Of a DNA stretch of 32,519 bases, positions 7,609 through 15,330 are shown piece by piece. The notes under the pieces are model-generated. The model was not told the origin of the DNA, ran no database searches, and saw only the letters and a list, made by a program, of their open reading frames with translations. The stretch is from Candidatus Fimimorpha faecalis (GTDB lineage Bacteria; Bacillota; Clostridia; Lachnospirales; Lachnospiraceae). The stretch is from assembly GCA_018712075.1 (NCBI GenBank), contig DVHN01000188.1, positions 1-32,519 of the forward strand, given 5' to 3'. The translations under genes and the position numbers were made by a program. The first letter of the stretch is position 1. Every line of letters starts with the position of its first letter.

Positions 7609-8452
7609 TATGTTTCTCCTTCTCTGCAATTAAACACTGCTCCAACTCTTCCATCGTTTTTGGAATTTCTGTTATTCCTGTTAAAATCCCATGTTCACAT
7701 AATGATTGAAACAGTTTTACTACTGTAGGTTGCATCAAATTACAACTTTCTATTAATTCTTTTTGTACAAAAAGCTCTTTTGGTTTCCCTAGAGCCATTT
7801 GTTCTCCATTTTTAAAAATAATCACCTTATCTGCCCATTCATAAGCATAATCCATATCGTGTGTAGAAACAAAAACCGTCATTCCTTTTTCTACCATCCG
7901 ATCGATAAAGCGTCTTACCAGTTTTGTATGTTTCGGGTCTAATGCAGAAGCTGGTTCATCCAGTAAAATAATATTTGGACTCATAACCAAAACATCTGCA
8001 ATCGCAACTTGTTTCTTTTGTCCTCCACTTAAACAATGTACTGGCTTCATTTGGAACGGGGTGATTTCCAATTCTTCCATTATTTTTGTTACAGCTGCAT
8101 CTGCCTGTTCTTTTTCTATCCCCATATTTAATATTCCAAACGAAATTTCTTGATAGACACTTGCCGAAAACAGCTGATTATCTGGCTCCTGAAACACAAT
8201 TCCTACTCTACTTCGATGTTGTAATAACCCTTTTCTATTATAATCAATTGGCTTTCCATCCAACAAAATTTTCCCCTTTTTAGGACGCAGAATTCCATTC
8301 ATACATAAAAACAATGTGGATTTTCCAGAACCATTTCCACCTAAAAATACAACCTTTTCTCCCTTTTGAATCGAAAAAGAAATATTTTTCAATGCTTTTG
8401 TACCATCTTCATATTGATAAGAACAATTTTGAACACAAATAATCTCTCCCAT
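7601..8452 (-). CDS. cbiO: Cobalt ECF transporter ATPase CbiO
   Basis: This is the ATP-binding subunit that powers the CbiMNQO cobalt importer. The 283-residue protein has Walker A GGNGSGKST (38-46), a Q-loop (FQEPDNQLF, 87-95, the version typical of ECF transporters), signature LSGGQKKQ (141-148), Walker B IILLDEP (161-167), a D-loop and the switch His in STHDMDYA. I prefer ATG 8452, with GGAG about 8 bases upstream, over a GTG at 8461 that lacks a site. A short perfect palindrome GCGAATATTCGC (8477-8488) lies in the gap to cbiQ. The genes on either side (cbiQ, cbiK) make cobalt the likely substrate. Confidence 0.95.
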   Translation of the reverse strand: MGEIICVQNCSYQYEDGTKALKNISFSIQKGEKVVFLGGNGSGKSTLFLCMNGILRPKKGKILLDGKPIDYNRKGLLQHRSRVGIVFQEPDNQLFSASVYQEISFGILNMGIEKEQADAAVTKIMEELEITPFQMKPVHCLSGGQKKQVAIADVLVMSPNIILLDEPASALDPKHTKLVRRFIDRMVEKGMTVFVSTHDMDYAYEWADKVIIFKNGEQMALGKPKELFVQKELIESCNLMQPTVVKLFQSLCEHGILTGITEIPKTMEELEQCLIAEKEKHNE

Positions 8453-8507
8453 ACTATCCACTCCATTATAAATTAAGCGAATATTCGCAATCTACTCTGT
8501 TATTTGC

Positions 8508-9266
8508 TCATAACCAAATAGACAATGAAACCATAAAACAAAAATACATACATAACATCCATTTTTCTTTCATCGTAACTTGTGACATTTCCAGTAAAAC
8601 ATCAATCTTCCCATCGTAACATCTTGCTTCCATTGCATTATAAATAGCTCTAGAACGTTTCAAAGCTAACACAAATAAAACTGCTAACATTTGTGACCAT
8701 GCAGATAGTAAGGTACGATAATTTGTTTCCGACAAACGGCATTTTTGAGCTGTATGTATGGAACTGGCTGTATTTTCCAAAATAAAAATAAATCGATAAA
8801 TTAGTAAAATCAGCTCTATTATTAACGATGGACAATGAATTACTTTTAAAACCATAAGAAGATCCATCATTGGTGTAGTTAATGACAAAAAATAGAGACA
8901 GGAAATGGATGCGAACGCAGTCATAGCTAAACTACAGGCAGCTTTTATGCCTTCCTTACTTGCTGTGAGATAAATGGACCCAATTGAAACTGCAAATCCA
9001 GATAAAGGTTCTTTGGATATATTAATTAAAATTGAAATTGTACTAAGAAACACAAATAGGATTGGAACTACGATAAGATGCATCCATATATGAAGAGATG
9101 TCTTTACATAAGTTTTTAAAAGTAATCCCATTCCTATTAAAATAAAAGAGGAAAACAAAAGATTTCTCTTAACAATGCAAAGCAAAAGCGTTCCCACTGC
9201 AAAAGCAGCTTTAAAGCAAGGATTTTTTTCTCTTAACTCGGACGAATATGCAATCTTATCCATCAT
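8508..9266 (-). CDS. cbiQ: Cobalt ECF transporter transmembrane subunit CbiQ
   Basis: This 252-residue membrane protein has four to five hydrophobic segments and the conserved ECF T-component region at the C-terminal side (LALKRSRAIYNAMEARCY, about 202-219, which includes the A-R-motif helix that contacts the ATPase). It couples CbiO to the substrate-binding part CbiMN in the cytoplasmic membrane. The start ATG at 9266 is preceded by GGGAGGAAACAAA; a second ATG follows directly. It sits 38 bases after cbiN and 55 bases before cbiO. Confidence 0.92.
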   Translation of the reverse strand: MMDKIAYSSELREKNPCFKAAFAVGTLLLCIVKRNLLFSSFILIGMGLLLKTYVKTSLHIWMHLIVVPILFVFLSTISILINISKEPLSGFAVSIGSIYLTASKEGIKAACSLAMTAFASISCLYFLSLTTPMMDLLMVLKVIHCPSLIIELILLIYRFIFILENTASSIHTAQKCRLSETNYRTLLSAWSQMLAVLFVLALKRSRAIYNAMEARCYDGKIDVLLEMSQVTMKEKWMLCMYFCFMVSLSIWL

Positions 9267-9304
9267 TTTGTTTCCTCCCTATTTCATCAAATATTCAAGG
9301 AATT

Positions 9305-9616
9305 TTAATTCCTATTCGATTTTTTTTCACTTTTTCTCTTGCGCTCTACTAAAACTCCAAGTCCATATCCAAATATGCCAGCTCCTAATGCTGCCTGGAG
9401 ACAGAATAAAAGTGATTCCGTCTCTCCCCCTGGCGGTTCATAAACAGGACTTGCCCATGGCTCATATTCTTCGACTTCCAGGATTTCTGATATCACATCA
9501 CTTGCCGCATCATCTGCTCCTGAAAATTCGGATCCTTTATTTACAATCAATGCTGTTACTGCAATACATACACAAATAAGAAGGCCAATCACTACCATTT
9601 TAGCATTAAACTTCAT
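9305..9616 (-). CDS. cbiN: Cobalt transport protein CbiN
   Basis: CbiN is the small accessory subunit of the CbiMNQO cobalt transporter, with two membrane helices and an extracytoplasmic loop. The 103-residue protein has helix 1 at about 6-26 (VVIGLLICVCIAVTALIV), the loop motif FSGADDAA (31-38), EPWASPVYEPPGGE (about 52-65), and helix 2 at about 69-91 followed by a basic tail (ERKRKSEKK). I start it at ATG 9616, after GGGGGGAAATTAGT, rather than at the ATG 7 codons upstream that lies within the end of cbiM. It begins one base after the cbiM stop. Confidence 0.93.
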   Translation of the reverse strand: MKFNAKMVVIGLLICVCIAVTALIVNKGSEFSGADDAASDVISEILEVEEYEPWASPVYEPPGGETESLLFCLQAALGAGIFGYGLGVLVERKRKSEKKSNRN

Positions 9617-9617
9617 A

Positions 9618-10385
9618 CTAATTTCCCCCCTTTGCAATATTTGTTTTCAAATATCCAATATCTTCTAATTCCGACTTCGCATAATTTTCTAATGCTGCAA
9701 TCACAAGAGCTGTCACAATTCCTTCAATAACTGCCAATGGAATTTGCGTCACTGCAAAAATGCCTAAGAATTTCTCCGCTGACGCTGCAATCCCTCCGAC
9801 TTCGGATGGATATGCCAATGCCAATTGGAATGAAGTGATACAGTATGTAAATAAATCTCCCAATGCCGCAGCCAGAAAAACACTTACAACTTTTGGAAGA
9901 TTAATCTTTTCTCCTAACTTATAAACCCCATAAGATAAGAACGGTCCTGCAATTGCCATCGAGAAGGTATTGGCTCCTAATGTTGTCAATCCGCCATGTG
10001 CCAATAGCAATGCTTGAAATAGTAATACAATTACACCCAAAATACTCATAATACTTGGTCCAAATAAAACAGCACCTAATCCAGTACCCGTAGGATGCGA
10101 ACTGCTTCCATTCACTAAAGATGGAATTTTCAAAGAGGATAATACAAATGTATAAGCTCCTGCCATTGCCAATATTAACAAAGCTCTTCTATGTTCCGAA
10201 ACAATTTTTTTTATTTGAACAAATCCTGCTGCCAAAAAAGGAATACATAATATTCCCCATGCAATACAATATTTTGGTGGTAAATATCCTTCCATAATAT
10301 GCATCGCATTTACAGCTGGAGTCATTCCAAACATTATCGCAATTACTAACATCGATACAAAGTTTCGTTTCTGTTTTACGCTCAT
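9618..10385 (-). CDS. cbiM: Cobalt ECF transporter substrate-binding subunit CbiM
   Basis: CbiM binds Co2+ and is the S-component of the transporter. The 255-residue protein has a Sec-type signal (residues 1-27, ending AVNA) directly followed by [10 protein letters not shown] (28-37). In this family the processed N-terminus Met-His takes part in metal binding, so cleavage before Met28 is expected. Further markers are [19 protein letters not shown] (about 112-130) and several membrane helices. AGGAGG is 9 bases before the ATG. It is the first gene after the cobalamin riboswitch and terminator, so it is expected to be shut off when B12 is plentiful. Confidence 0.96.
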   Translation of the reverse strand: MSVKQKRNFVSMLVIAIMFGMTPAVNAMHIMEGYLPPKYCIAWGILCIPFLAAGFVQIKKIVSEHRRALLILAMAGAYTFVLSSLKIPSLVNGSSSHPTGTGLGAVLFGPSIMSILGVIVLLFQALLLAHGGLTTLGANTFSMAIAGPFLSYGVYKLGEKINLPKVVSVFLAAALGDLFTYCITSFQLALAYPSEVGGIAASAEKFLGIFAVTQIPLAVIEGIVTALVIAALENYAKSELEDIGYLKTNIAKGGN

Positions 10386-10428
10386 ATAAATTTCCTCCTA
10401 TTAAACTTCCTGTTCACGCTATGAACAT

Positions 10429-10457
10429 AAAAAAAGCCCCACATATAGATGTAAGGG
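10429..10457 (-). terminator. Riboswitch-associated intrinsic terminator before cbiM
   Basis: On the minus strand the stem GCCCTTACAT / ATGTGGGGC (one bulge, G-U pairs, 4-base loop) is followed by TTTTTTT, 44 bases before the cbiM ATG. A smaller hairpin AACCGA / TCGGTT (10469-10486) lies between it and the aptamer. This is the likely expression platform of the riboswitch, stopping transcription when cobalamin is bound. The alternative antiterminator pairing was not worked out. Confidence 0.85.
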
Positions 10458-10529
10458 CGTAACAATAAAACCGATACTTTTCGGTTCTTTATCACATCCT
10501 GTCATCGTCCGTAACAGTACTGTGTACTT

Positions 10530-10756
10530 ACAAAAAGGCAGGTCTTCTGACTTGGATCTCTACATAGTATTCTCTCTTCCCATATATTTTATATACAGTG
10601 ATATCTTCCCTTGATTTATTTCCTCAATAAAAACAGAAATAAATCCAGCAAACTGAATCCTACTCCTTCCTCACAGCGGCGGGACCGTACAGGTTTTTCA
10701 CCTGTTTCCCTATTCTCCTTAGCCAACATTCTCCATGTCCTAAGGCACCTTCTTGT
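10530..10756 (-). ncRNA. Cobalamin (AdoCbl-type) riboswitch aptamer
   Basis: On the minus strand the closing stem P1 is ACAAGAAGG (10756-10748) with CCTTTTTGT (10538-10530). Inside it are GGTGCC just after P1, the AGGGAAACAGGTGAAAAACCTG arm (about 10712-10691), the conserved core GGTCCCGCCGCTGTGA (about 10687-10672) and the B12 box AGTCAGAAGACCTGCC at the 3' side (about 10554-10539). The middle contains a long variable arm (about 110 bases). The element lies between a strong promoter and a terminator upstream of cbiM. It is expected to repress cobalt uptake and cobalt chelation genes when cobalamin is abundant. Confidence 0.95.
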
Positions 10757-10773
10757 ATCCAATTGTCTTTTTC

Positions 10774-10802
10774 AGTTTAACATACTGACAAAATAATGTC
10801 AA
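10774..10802 (-). promoter_or_regulatory. Promoter of the riboswitch-cbiMNQOK transcript
   Basis: TTGACA (10802-10797) and TAAACT (10779-10774) are 17 bases apart, with a TG extension one base before the -10. The predicted start of transcription is about 10 bases before the aptamer's P1 stem. Confidence 0.75.
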
Positions 10803-10828
10803 TTCTAAGCAGTTTTTCTATTATAAGG

Positions 10829-10851
10829 AAAAAGACATCCTTCTGGATGCC
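10829..10851 (-). terminator. Terminator after the 46-residue ORF
   Basis: The stem GGCATCC / GGATGTC with loop AGAA is followed by TTTTTCC on the minus strand. It begins at the stop codon of the small gene and separates that transcript from the riboswitch promoter about 27 bases downstream. Confidence 0.75.
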
Positions 10852-10991
10852 TACCTATTCCTTGATTCTACTGCCTCAGATCGGGCATTATGTGTCTGAT
10901 TTTGATTTTCTGGTTTAACTTTTTGTGTTACACTGTTAAATTTCTCATTTGCCTTTTTCTGGTTTTGTTTCTCTTGTTTTGCTTTATTCAT
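10851..10991 (-). CDS. Small hydrophilic protein, 46 residues
   Basis: A short frame starts at ATG 10991 with AGGTGA 4 bases upstream and ends in TAG at the base of a terminator hairpin. These two signals make a real gene likely. The protein begins MNKAKQEKQNQKKANEKFNS and is rich in Lys, Gln, Asn and Glu, with no Cys, no Trp and no membrane segment. Its composition recalls small acid-soluble spore proteins and other minor spore or stress proteins of Clostridia, but I do not recognise a family. It lies 57 bases downstream of the symporter gene, in the same direction, and could share its transcript. Confidence 0.6.
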   Translation of the reverse strand: MNKAKQEKQNQKKANEKFNSVTQKVKPENQNQTHNARSEAVESRNR

Positions 10992-11048
10992 TCCATCACC
11001 TCATAGGTAGTATAAGTAAAATTCCTGAATATATACAAGAGATTGTTC

Positions 11049-12443
11049 CTATTTTCGTCTTTTTTTGATTTCATTCTTTTCATAGTCTTTTAGTGCACGA
11101 AGTGCCTTTGGAGCAAGTGGAATAAGAGCAATCATATTAAATATCGTCATTAATCCAACTCCCACATCTCCTAAGTCCCAAACAAATTGGTAAGCTGCCA
11201 ATCCTCCAATAAAAAGCATAACTAATGCAAGAATTTTATACAATGTCTGAGAAATCCAGTTATCTCCAAATAAATAAGCCACATTTGATCTGGCATAAAA
11301 CAAAATTCCAATAAATGTTGAAAAACTAAATAGCCAGAGAATTACTGCAATAAATATTACTCCAAATTCCCCCAAATGATATTGCATTGCAGATTGCAAA
11401 AGATCCATTCCTTCCAATCCATCTGTCAATCCAGCCGGTGTCAACAGCATAATCATTGCGGAACAACTACAAATCAAAATCGTGTCAATAAATACTCCCA
11501 ATGCCTGTAAAAGCCCTTCTTTTGCTGGGTGACTAATATCCGCTGCTGCGGCTGCACAAGGAGCCGACCCTGATCCTGCTTCATTCGAAAATAACCCTCT
11601 CTTTGCACCGTTCATAATAACAGCTCCAATTCCTCCTGCCACTACTTGCCGTAATCCAAATGCTTCCATAAAAATTCTCTGAAATACGGCTGGAAGCTGA
11701 CCCGCATTTTTGATAATAATAAAGATTGTAATAAAGAAATAACATGCCGCCATAATTGGCACGATAATATCCAGCACTTTTACTGTAGCATTTTTACGCA
11801 GTACAATAATGGCTGCAATTACTACAAGCACAACTGTTGTATAAATTGGTCGAATTTGAAACGCATTTTCAAATGAAGAAGAGATTGAATTTCCAATTAC
11901 CTGGCTAATTCCACACCAGCAAATCAAACCTGAAATCGCAAACAAAACTGCCATAATCGAACGTTTCCTTCTACTTCCATCTTTTACAAAAAGATGATGA
12001 ATATAGTATGCTGGTCCTCCTCGATACCCTCCATAAAGAGGATCTTTTTCTTTATATAGCTGTGCCAGTGTTGCTTCGATAAATGCCGTTGAAGATCCTA
12101 ATAAGGCAATCACCCACATCCAAAAAACTGCACCTGCACCACCCGCAGAAATTGCTGCCACTACACCAACTAAATTTCCCATTCCTACTCGACATGCAGT
12201 GGATACAATCAATGCCTGTATCCCCGAAATAGCATCTTTCTCCACAACATTTTTTTCCACAGTAACCCGAAGCATTTCAGGGAAAAGCCGAAATGGCAGA
12301 AAACGCGTACGTATTGTAAAATAAATCCCCGATGGAATCAAGATAAGTACCAATAAAGAAAGCCCAAGGGAACTTCCTCCAGGCAATGGGATCGTAATTA
12401 AATCACCCCAAAGTATATTATAAATCTCATTAAAAACAGCCAT
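11049..12443 (-). CDS. Alanine/glycine:cation symporter (AGCS family)
   Basis: This is a membrane carrier of about 464 residues that takes up alanine, glycine or a related amino acid with Na+ or H+. AGCS hallmarks are GIYFTIRTRFLPFR near the N-terminus, STACRVGMGNLVGVVAAI (family signature), FWMWVIALLGSSTAFIEATLAQLYK, YRGGPAYYI, and AKRGLFSNEAGSGSAPCAAAAA in the middle. About 11 hydrophobic segments are apparent. The longest frame starts at 12497, but that is only a few bases after the predicted transcription start. AAAGGA at about 12457 fits ATG 12443, which gives the family-like N-terminus MAVFNEIYNILWG. It is divergent from a LysR-type gene that probably controls it. The exact substrate cannot be read from sequence. 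Confidence 0.92.
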   Translation of the reverse strand: MAVFNEIYNILWGDLITIPLPGGSSLGLSLLVLILIPSGIYFTIRTRFLPFRLFPEMLRVTVEKNVVEKDAISGIQALIVSTACRVGMGNLVGVVAAISAGGAGAVFWMWVIALLGSSTAFIEATLAQLYKEKDPLYGGYRGGPAYYIHHLFVKDGSRRKRSIMAVLFAISGLICWCGISQVIGNSISSSFENAFQIRPIYTTVVLVVIAAIIVLRKNATVKVLDIIVPIMAACYFFITIFIIIKNAGQLPAVFQRIFMEAFGLRQVVAGGIGAVIMNGAKRGLFSNEAGSGSAPCAAAAADISHPAKEGLLQALGVFIDTILICSCSAMIMLLTPAGLTDGLEGMDLLQSAMQYHLGEFGVIFIAVILWLFSFSTFIGILFYARSNVAYLFGDNWISQTLYKILALVMLFIGGLAAYQFVWDLGDVGVGLMTIFNMIALIPLAPKALRALKDYEKNEIKKRRK

Positions 12444-12510
12444 ATCCATTATCCTTTCATCATTTTGTATGTTTAAACATATCAATTCCGTTTGCATTAT
12501 TCACTTGTTT

Positions 12511-12539
12511 AGTATATAGTATAAATAACGATTTGTAAA
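12511..12539 (-). promoter_or_regulatory. Promoter of the AGCS symporter gene
   Basis: TTTACA (12539-12534) and TATACT (12516-12511) are spaced by 17 bases on the minus strand. Transcription would start near 12504, which supports translation from about 12443 rather than 12497. Confidence 0.7.
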
Positions 12540-12561
12540 ATTGATAATTAAGATTAAATAA

Positions 12562-12576
12562 ATCGAAAAAATCGAT
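12562..12576. promoter_or_regulatory. Short inverted repeat upstream of the LysR gene
   Basis: ATCGA-AAAAA-TCGAT is a perfect 5-5-5 inverted repeat lying 14 bases before the likely start of the LysR gene and about 35 bases beyond the symporter's -10/-35 pair. The dyad layout resembles a LysR-type binding site for autoregulation. There is no other evidence. Confidence 0.35.
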
Positions 12577-12589
12577 GGAAAGAAGCAAT

Positions 12590-13492
12590 ATGGATATAAA
12601 AAATTTAAAAACATTTATTCACGTAGCAGAATTAGGCAGCTTTACAAAAGCAGCTCAAAAACTTAATTTTTCTCAATCCACAATATCCTTTCAAATTAAG
12701 CAGTTAGAATCAGAATTAGATTCTCAGCTATTTGAACGAATTAACCATACTGTAGTTCTGACAGAAAAAGGACGAAGCGTATTAAAATATGCTCATCAGA
12801 TGGATCAAATGACTCAGGAACTAAAAAATACAATACAAGAAAAACAAACCATTGCAGGAGATGTGCAGCTAGCTATGGCAGATTCACTCTGTGATTCATT
12901 ATTAAAAGAAAACTTTTCTGTGTTTCGGGAACAGTATCCTGGAATTACTTTAAAAATTATTACAGCTGGAACAGAAGAAATGTTCCGATTAATTAATTAT
13001 AATCAAGTAGACGCCATCTTAACATTGGACAATCATATTTATGATACAAAATATATTATCGTCAAAGAGGAAAAAATCAGAATGCATTTTGTCGCAGGAA
13101 TCCATTCCCCTTTACATCAAATTAATCCAATTTCCGTTGATGAATTAGTCCGACAACCCTTTATTTTAACCGAAAAAGGTATGAGTTATCGAAGACTAAT
13201 GGATGAAAAACTGGCAGCAATGTCTTTAGAAGTAAAACCATTTTTAGAAATCGGAAGTACGAACCTAATTTGTTCTCTCATTGAACAAGGCATGGGAATT
13301 TCCTTTTTACCAGATTATGTCACCGCCCCAAAAGTGAAAGCTGGCAAACTATTTTATTTAAACGTAGCAGACTTTGAAATCGAAGTCTGGAAACAACTTT
13401 TATACCATCGTGACAAATGGGTTTCCCCTCAAATGGAATCGGTACTGCAATATTGCAGTGACCAAGCATTCTCACATAATACGAAAGAATAA
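12590..13492 (+). CDS. LysR-family transcriptional regulator
   Basis: This 300-residue regulator has an N-terminal winged helix-turn-helix (MDIKNLKTFIHVAELGSF, then TKAAQKLNFSQSTISFQIKQLE at about 19-40) and a periplasmic-binding-protein-like effector domain (about 90-295, with TLKIITAGTEEM and IEQGMGISFLPDY). I chose ATG 12590 over 12575 because GGAAAG lies about 8 bases before it and the family N-terminus starts with MDIKNL. It is divergent from the AGCS symporter gene, which is the natural candidate target. The effector is unknown; an amino acid is a reasonable guess from context. Confidence 0.9.
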   Translation: MDIKNLKTFIHVAELGSFTKAAQKLNFSQSTISFQIKQLESELDSQLFERINHTVVLTEKGRSVLKYAHQMDQMTQELKNTIQEKQTIAGDVQLAMADSLCDSLLKENFSVFREQYPGITLKIITAGTEEMFRLINYNQVDAILTLDNHIYDTKYIIVKEEKIRMHFVAGIHSPLHQINPISVDELVRQPFILTEKGMSYRRLMDEKLAAMSLEVKPFLEIGSTNLICSLIEQGMGISFLPDYVTAPKVKAGKLFYLNVADFEIEVWKQLLYHRDKWVSPQMESVLQYCSDQAFSHNTKE

Positions 13493-13493
13493 A

Positions 13494-13543
13494 GGCATTC
13501 TCTCTTACATATTTTCCATAAAATCTATATAAAAGAGAATGTC
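13494..13543 (+). terminator. Terminator-like hairpin after the LysR gene
   Basis: GGCATTCTCTCTT pairs imperfectly with AAAAGAGAATGTC across a 24-base loop, followed by a short TTT. The U-tract is weak. It also faces the end of the convergent EFR1 gene. Confidence 0.5.
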
Positions 13544-13581
13544 TTTCACTTCCTAATCCGACCTACTTCGCTCACACCTGT

Positions 13582-14334
13582 TTATAAAAACGTTTCATTT
13601 TCCCTGCGCACCGTTTTAAAAGCACTCAGCATTTTTTCCGTTCCCTCCCTCAAGGCATCAGGAAGGACTCTGGCATGTTCTGGACAAACGGAAGTACATG
13701 CCATACATAATATACATTTTTCTGGATCGGTAACAACCGTTTCTTGTATATGTATTGCATTAACAGGACAGACTACTGCACATTTTTCACATAAACTACA
13801 AGATGACAATGAGATTGGAGTGGCTAACCGATTCATCTCTGCTTTATATGGAACATTTCCTGGTACTATAATTTCTTTTTTCATACCCGATTCCATTCGT
13901 TCCATTACTTTCTGCGCAAATGCTCTTATTTCTTCCTTGTCCTTTGCATCAGGTCTTCCTTTTCCTACTTCTGGTACAATCGAGTGTTGTGCGATAAACG
14001 CTCCAGAAGCTACAATTTCAAATCCACTTTTTTTCGCACTATTATTTAATTCCAACAATGCATCTTCGTAATCTCTATTTCCATAAACCACTAATGTAAC
14101 TGCTTTTTTTCCAGACCCTTGCAATGATTTTATTTTTTCTGAATTAATTGCAGGAATACGTCCTCCAAATACAGGCACTGCGATAACCGTAAGATCGCTC
14201 TCTGTACTATTATTACAATCTCCTGCAAGATCAATGAAATTTACCTTTTTGGAGACCGCCTGTGCAAATTCATATCCTACCTTCTTCGTACCTCCTGTAG
14301 GACTAAAACAATATAAGTCTGTTTGATTTAGCAT
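13582..14334 (-). CDS. EFR1-type flavodoxin/ferredoxin fusion protein
   Basis: This 250-residue cytoplasmic redox protein has a flavodoxin-like N-terminal domain with the phosphate-binding loop FSPTGGTKK (10-18), VPVFGGRIP (about 53-61) and VVYGNRDYEDAL (about 82-93). A bacterial ferredoxin domain follows, with two 4Fe-4S motifs: Cys179-182-185-189 (CSLCEKCAVVCP) and Cys207-210-213-217 (CILCMACTSVCP). All eight cluster cysteines are present. Such EFR1 proteins are common in anaerobic Firmicutes; their partner reactions are mostly unknown. AGGAGG precedes ATG 14334. It appears monocistronic, with a promoter upstream. Confidence 0.92.
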   Translation of the reverse strand: MLNQTDLYCFSPTGGTKKVGYEFAQAVSKKVNFIDLAGDCNNSTESDLTVIAVPVFGGRIPAINSEKIKSLQGSGKKAVTLVVYGNRDYEDALLELNNSAKKSGFEIVASGAFIAQHSIVPEVGKGRPDAKDKEEIRAFAQKVMERMESGMKKEIIVPGNVPYKAEMNRLATPISLSSCSLCEKCAVVCPVNAIHIQETVVTDPEKCILCMACTSVCPEHARVLPDALREGTEKMLSAFKTVRRENETFL

Positions 14335-14384
14335 AATTTTTCCTCCTAACGTCTTTATTATATTATGATGAGAATGATATCTTA

Positions 14385-14413
14385 ATTATATCGTATCTAT
14401 GAAAAAAGGTCAT
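14385..14413 (-). promoter_or_regulatory. Promoter of the EFR1 gene
   Basis: ATGACC (14413-14408) and a perfect TATAAT (14390-14385) are 17 bases apart on the minus strand, about 50 bases before the gene. No convincing Fur or PerR box was found beside it. Confidence 0.6.
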
Positions 14414-14641
14414 GTTATTTTCCTAATATTATGAAAAACATATCAAACAGCGTAGTTATTTCTTACAAACTAATATGAATCACTCAAATTACTTTTTCAA
14501 ATTAGCATAAAATGTTCTATACCACATATCATGTTATAGAAAAGTTAAAACCACACCATCCGATCACCCGAGAAAATTGATACAAACTGCAAAAGAAAAT
14601 ACACAACAATGAAAAAAATCAAAATAGCAAGGAGTGATTGT
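14414..14641. other. Intergenic stretch between EFR1 and tspO
   Basis: This AT-rich stretch carries no ORF with a binding site. The only structure noted is an inverted repeat TTCTATA / TATAGAA around 14515-14542 with a 13-base spacer, upstream of tspO. It may belong to the tspO control region, but no clear -35/-10 pair is seen next to it. Confidence 0.4.
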
Positions 14642-15103
14642 TTGAAAATACAGTGGAAAAAACTGATTCTTTGTCTTGTCCTACCGCTTGCAGTTGGCGG
14701 TCTCTCTGCATTTTTAACTCAGGATAGCATGAAAATGTTTGAGACGATTCAAAAACCGCCTCTTTCTCCGCCAGGATGGTTATTCCCAATCGTTTGGACG
14801 ATTCTATACCTTTTTATGGGAATCGCTTCCTATCTGGTTCTTACTTCTTCAAAGTCAAACCAAACCGCTTTAACTTTATATGGCATTCAGCTTGTGTTTA
14901 ACTTTATATGGCCACTTATCTTTTTCAATCGGCAGCAATACTTATTTGCATTTATTTGGCTTATTTTTTTATGGATATTGATTTTAGCAACAATCATTCA
15001 ATTTGATTCGATTTCCAAACCAGCCAAATATTTCTTGCTTCCATACTTACTATGGGTTACTTTCGCAGGCTATTTAAACTTTGCAATTTATCTTTTAAAC
15101 TAG
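14642..15103 (+). CDS. tspO: TspO/MBR-family tryptophan-rich sensory protein
   Basis: This membrane protein of about 153 residues with five hydrophobic helices binds tetrapyrroles in characterised homologues and is linked to porphyrin handling and stress. Signature segments are KPPLSPPGWLFPIVWTILY (about 38-56), GIQLVFNFIWPLIFF (about 81-95) and LLPYLLWVTFAGYLNFAIY (about 131-149). I place the start at TTG 14642, because AAGGAG lies 7 bases upstream. The ATG at 14609 would add 11 residues of low complexity and has no binding site. It stands alone, followed by a terminator. Its nearness to the corrin genes is suggestive but they are 4 kb apart. Confidence 0.9.
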   Translation: MKIQWKKLILCLVLPLAVGGLSAFLTQDSMKMFETIQKPPLSPPGWLFPIVWTILYLFMGIASYLVLTSSKSNQTALTLYGIQLVFNFIWPLIFFNRQQYLFAFIWLIFLWILILATIIQFDSISKPAKYFLLPYLLWVTFAGYLNFAIYLLN

Positions 15104-15153
15104 GCAAACCGACTCTTCTATGAGACTTCTTTTTGTATATCATGATCATCTAG

Positions 15154-15193
15154 CCATGCTCTCACTCGCTATATGAAGAGCATGGTCTTTTTT
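15154..15193 (+). terminator. Intrinsic terminator after tspO
   Basis: CCATGCTCT pairs with AGAGCATGG around a 14-base loop, followed by TCTTTTTT on the plus strand. Confidence 0.8.
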
Positions 15194-15330
15194 ATATTCA
15201 TAGTAATTAAACAGGTATTTCACTGGAAGCAGGGAACTTTCTTCATTCGATTTAAAAAAATATTGACCAATTTACATTGATTAAATATAATAAAATCAAT
15301 AAAAAACTGAATTTGCTAGGAGATGATCGT

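Noticed and set aside
14365-14385. Possible Fur box (TGAGAATGATATC) before the EFR1 gene
   Set aside because: Only the left half matches the 7-1-7 consensus; the right half does not, and AT-rich DNA gives such partial matches often.
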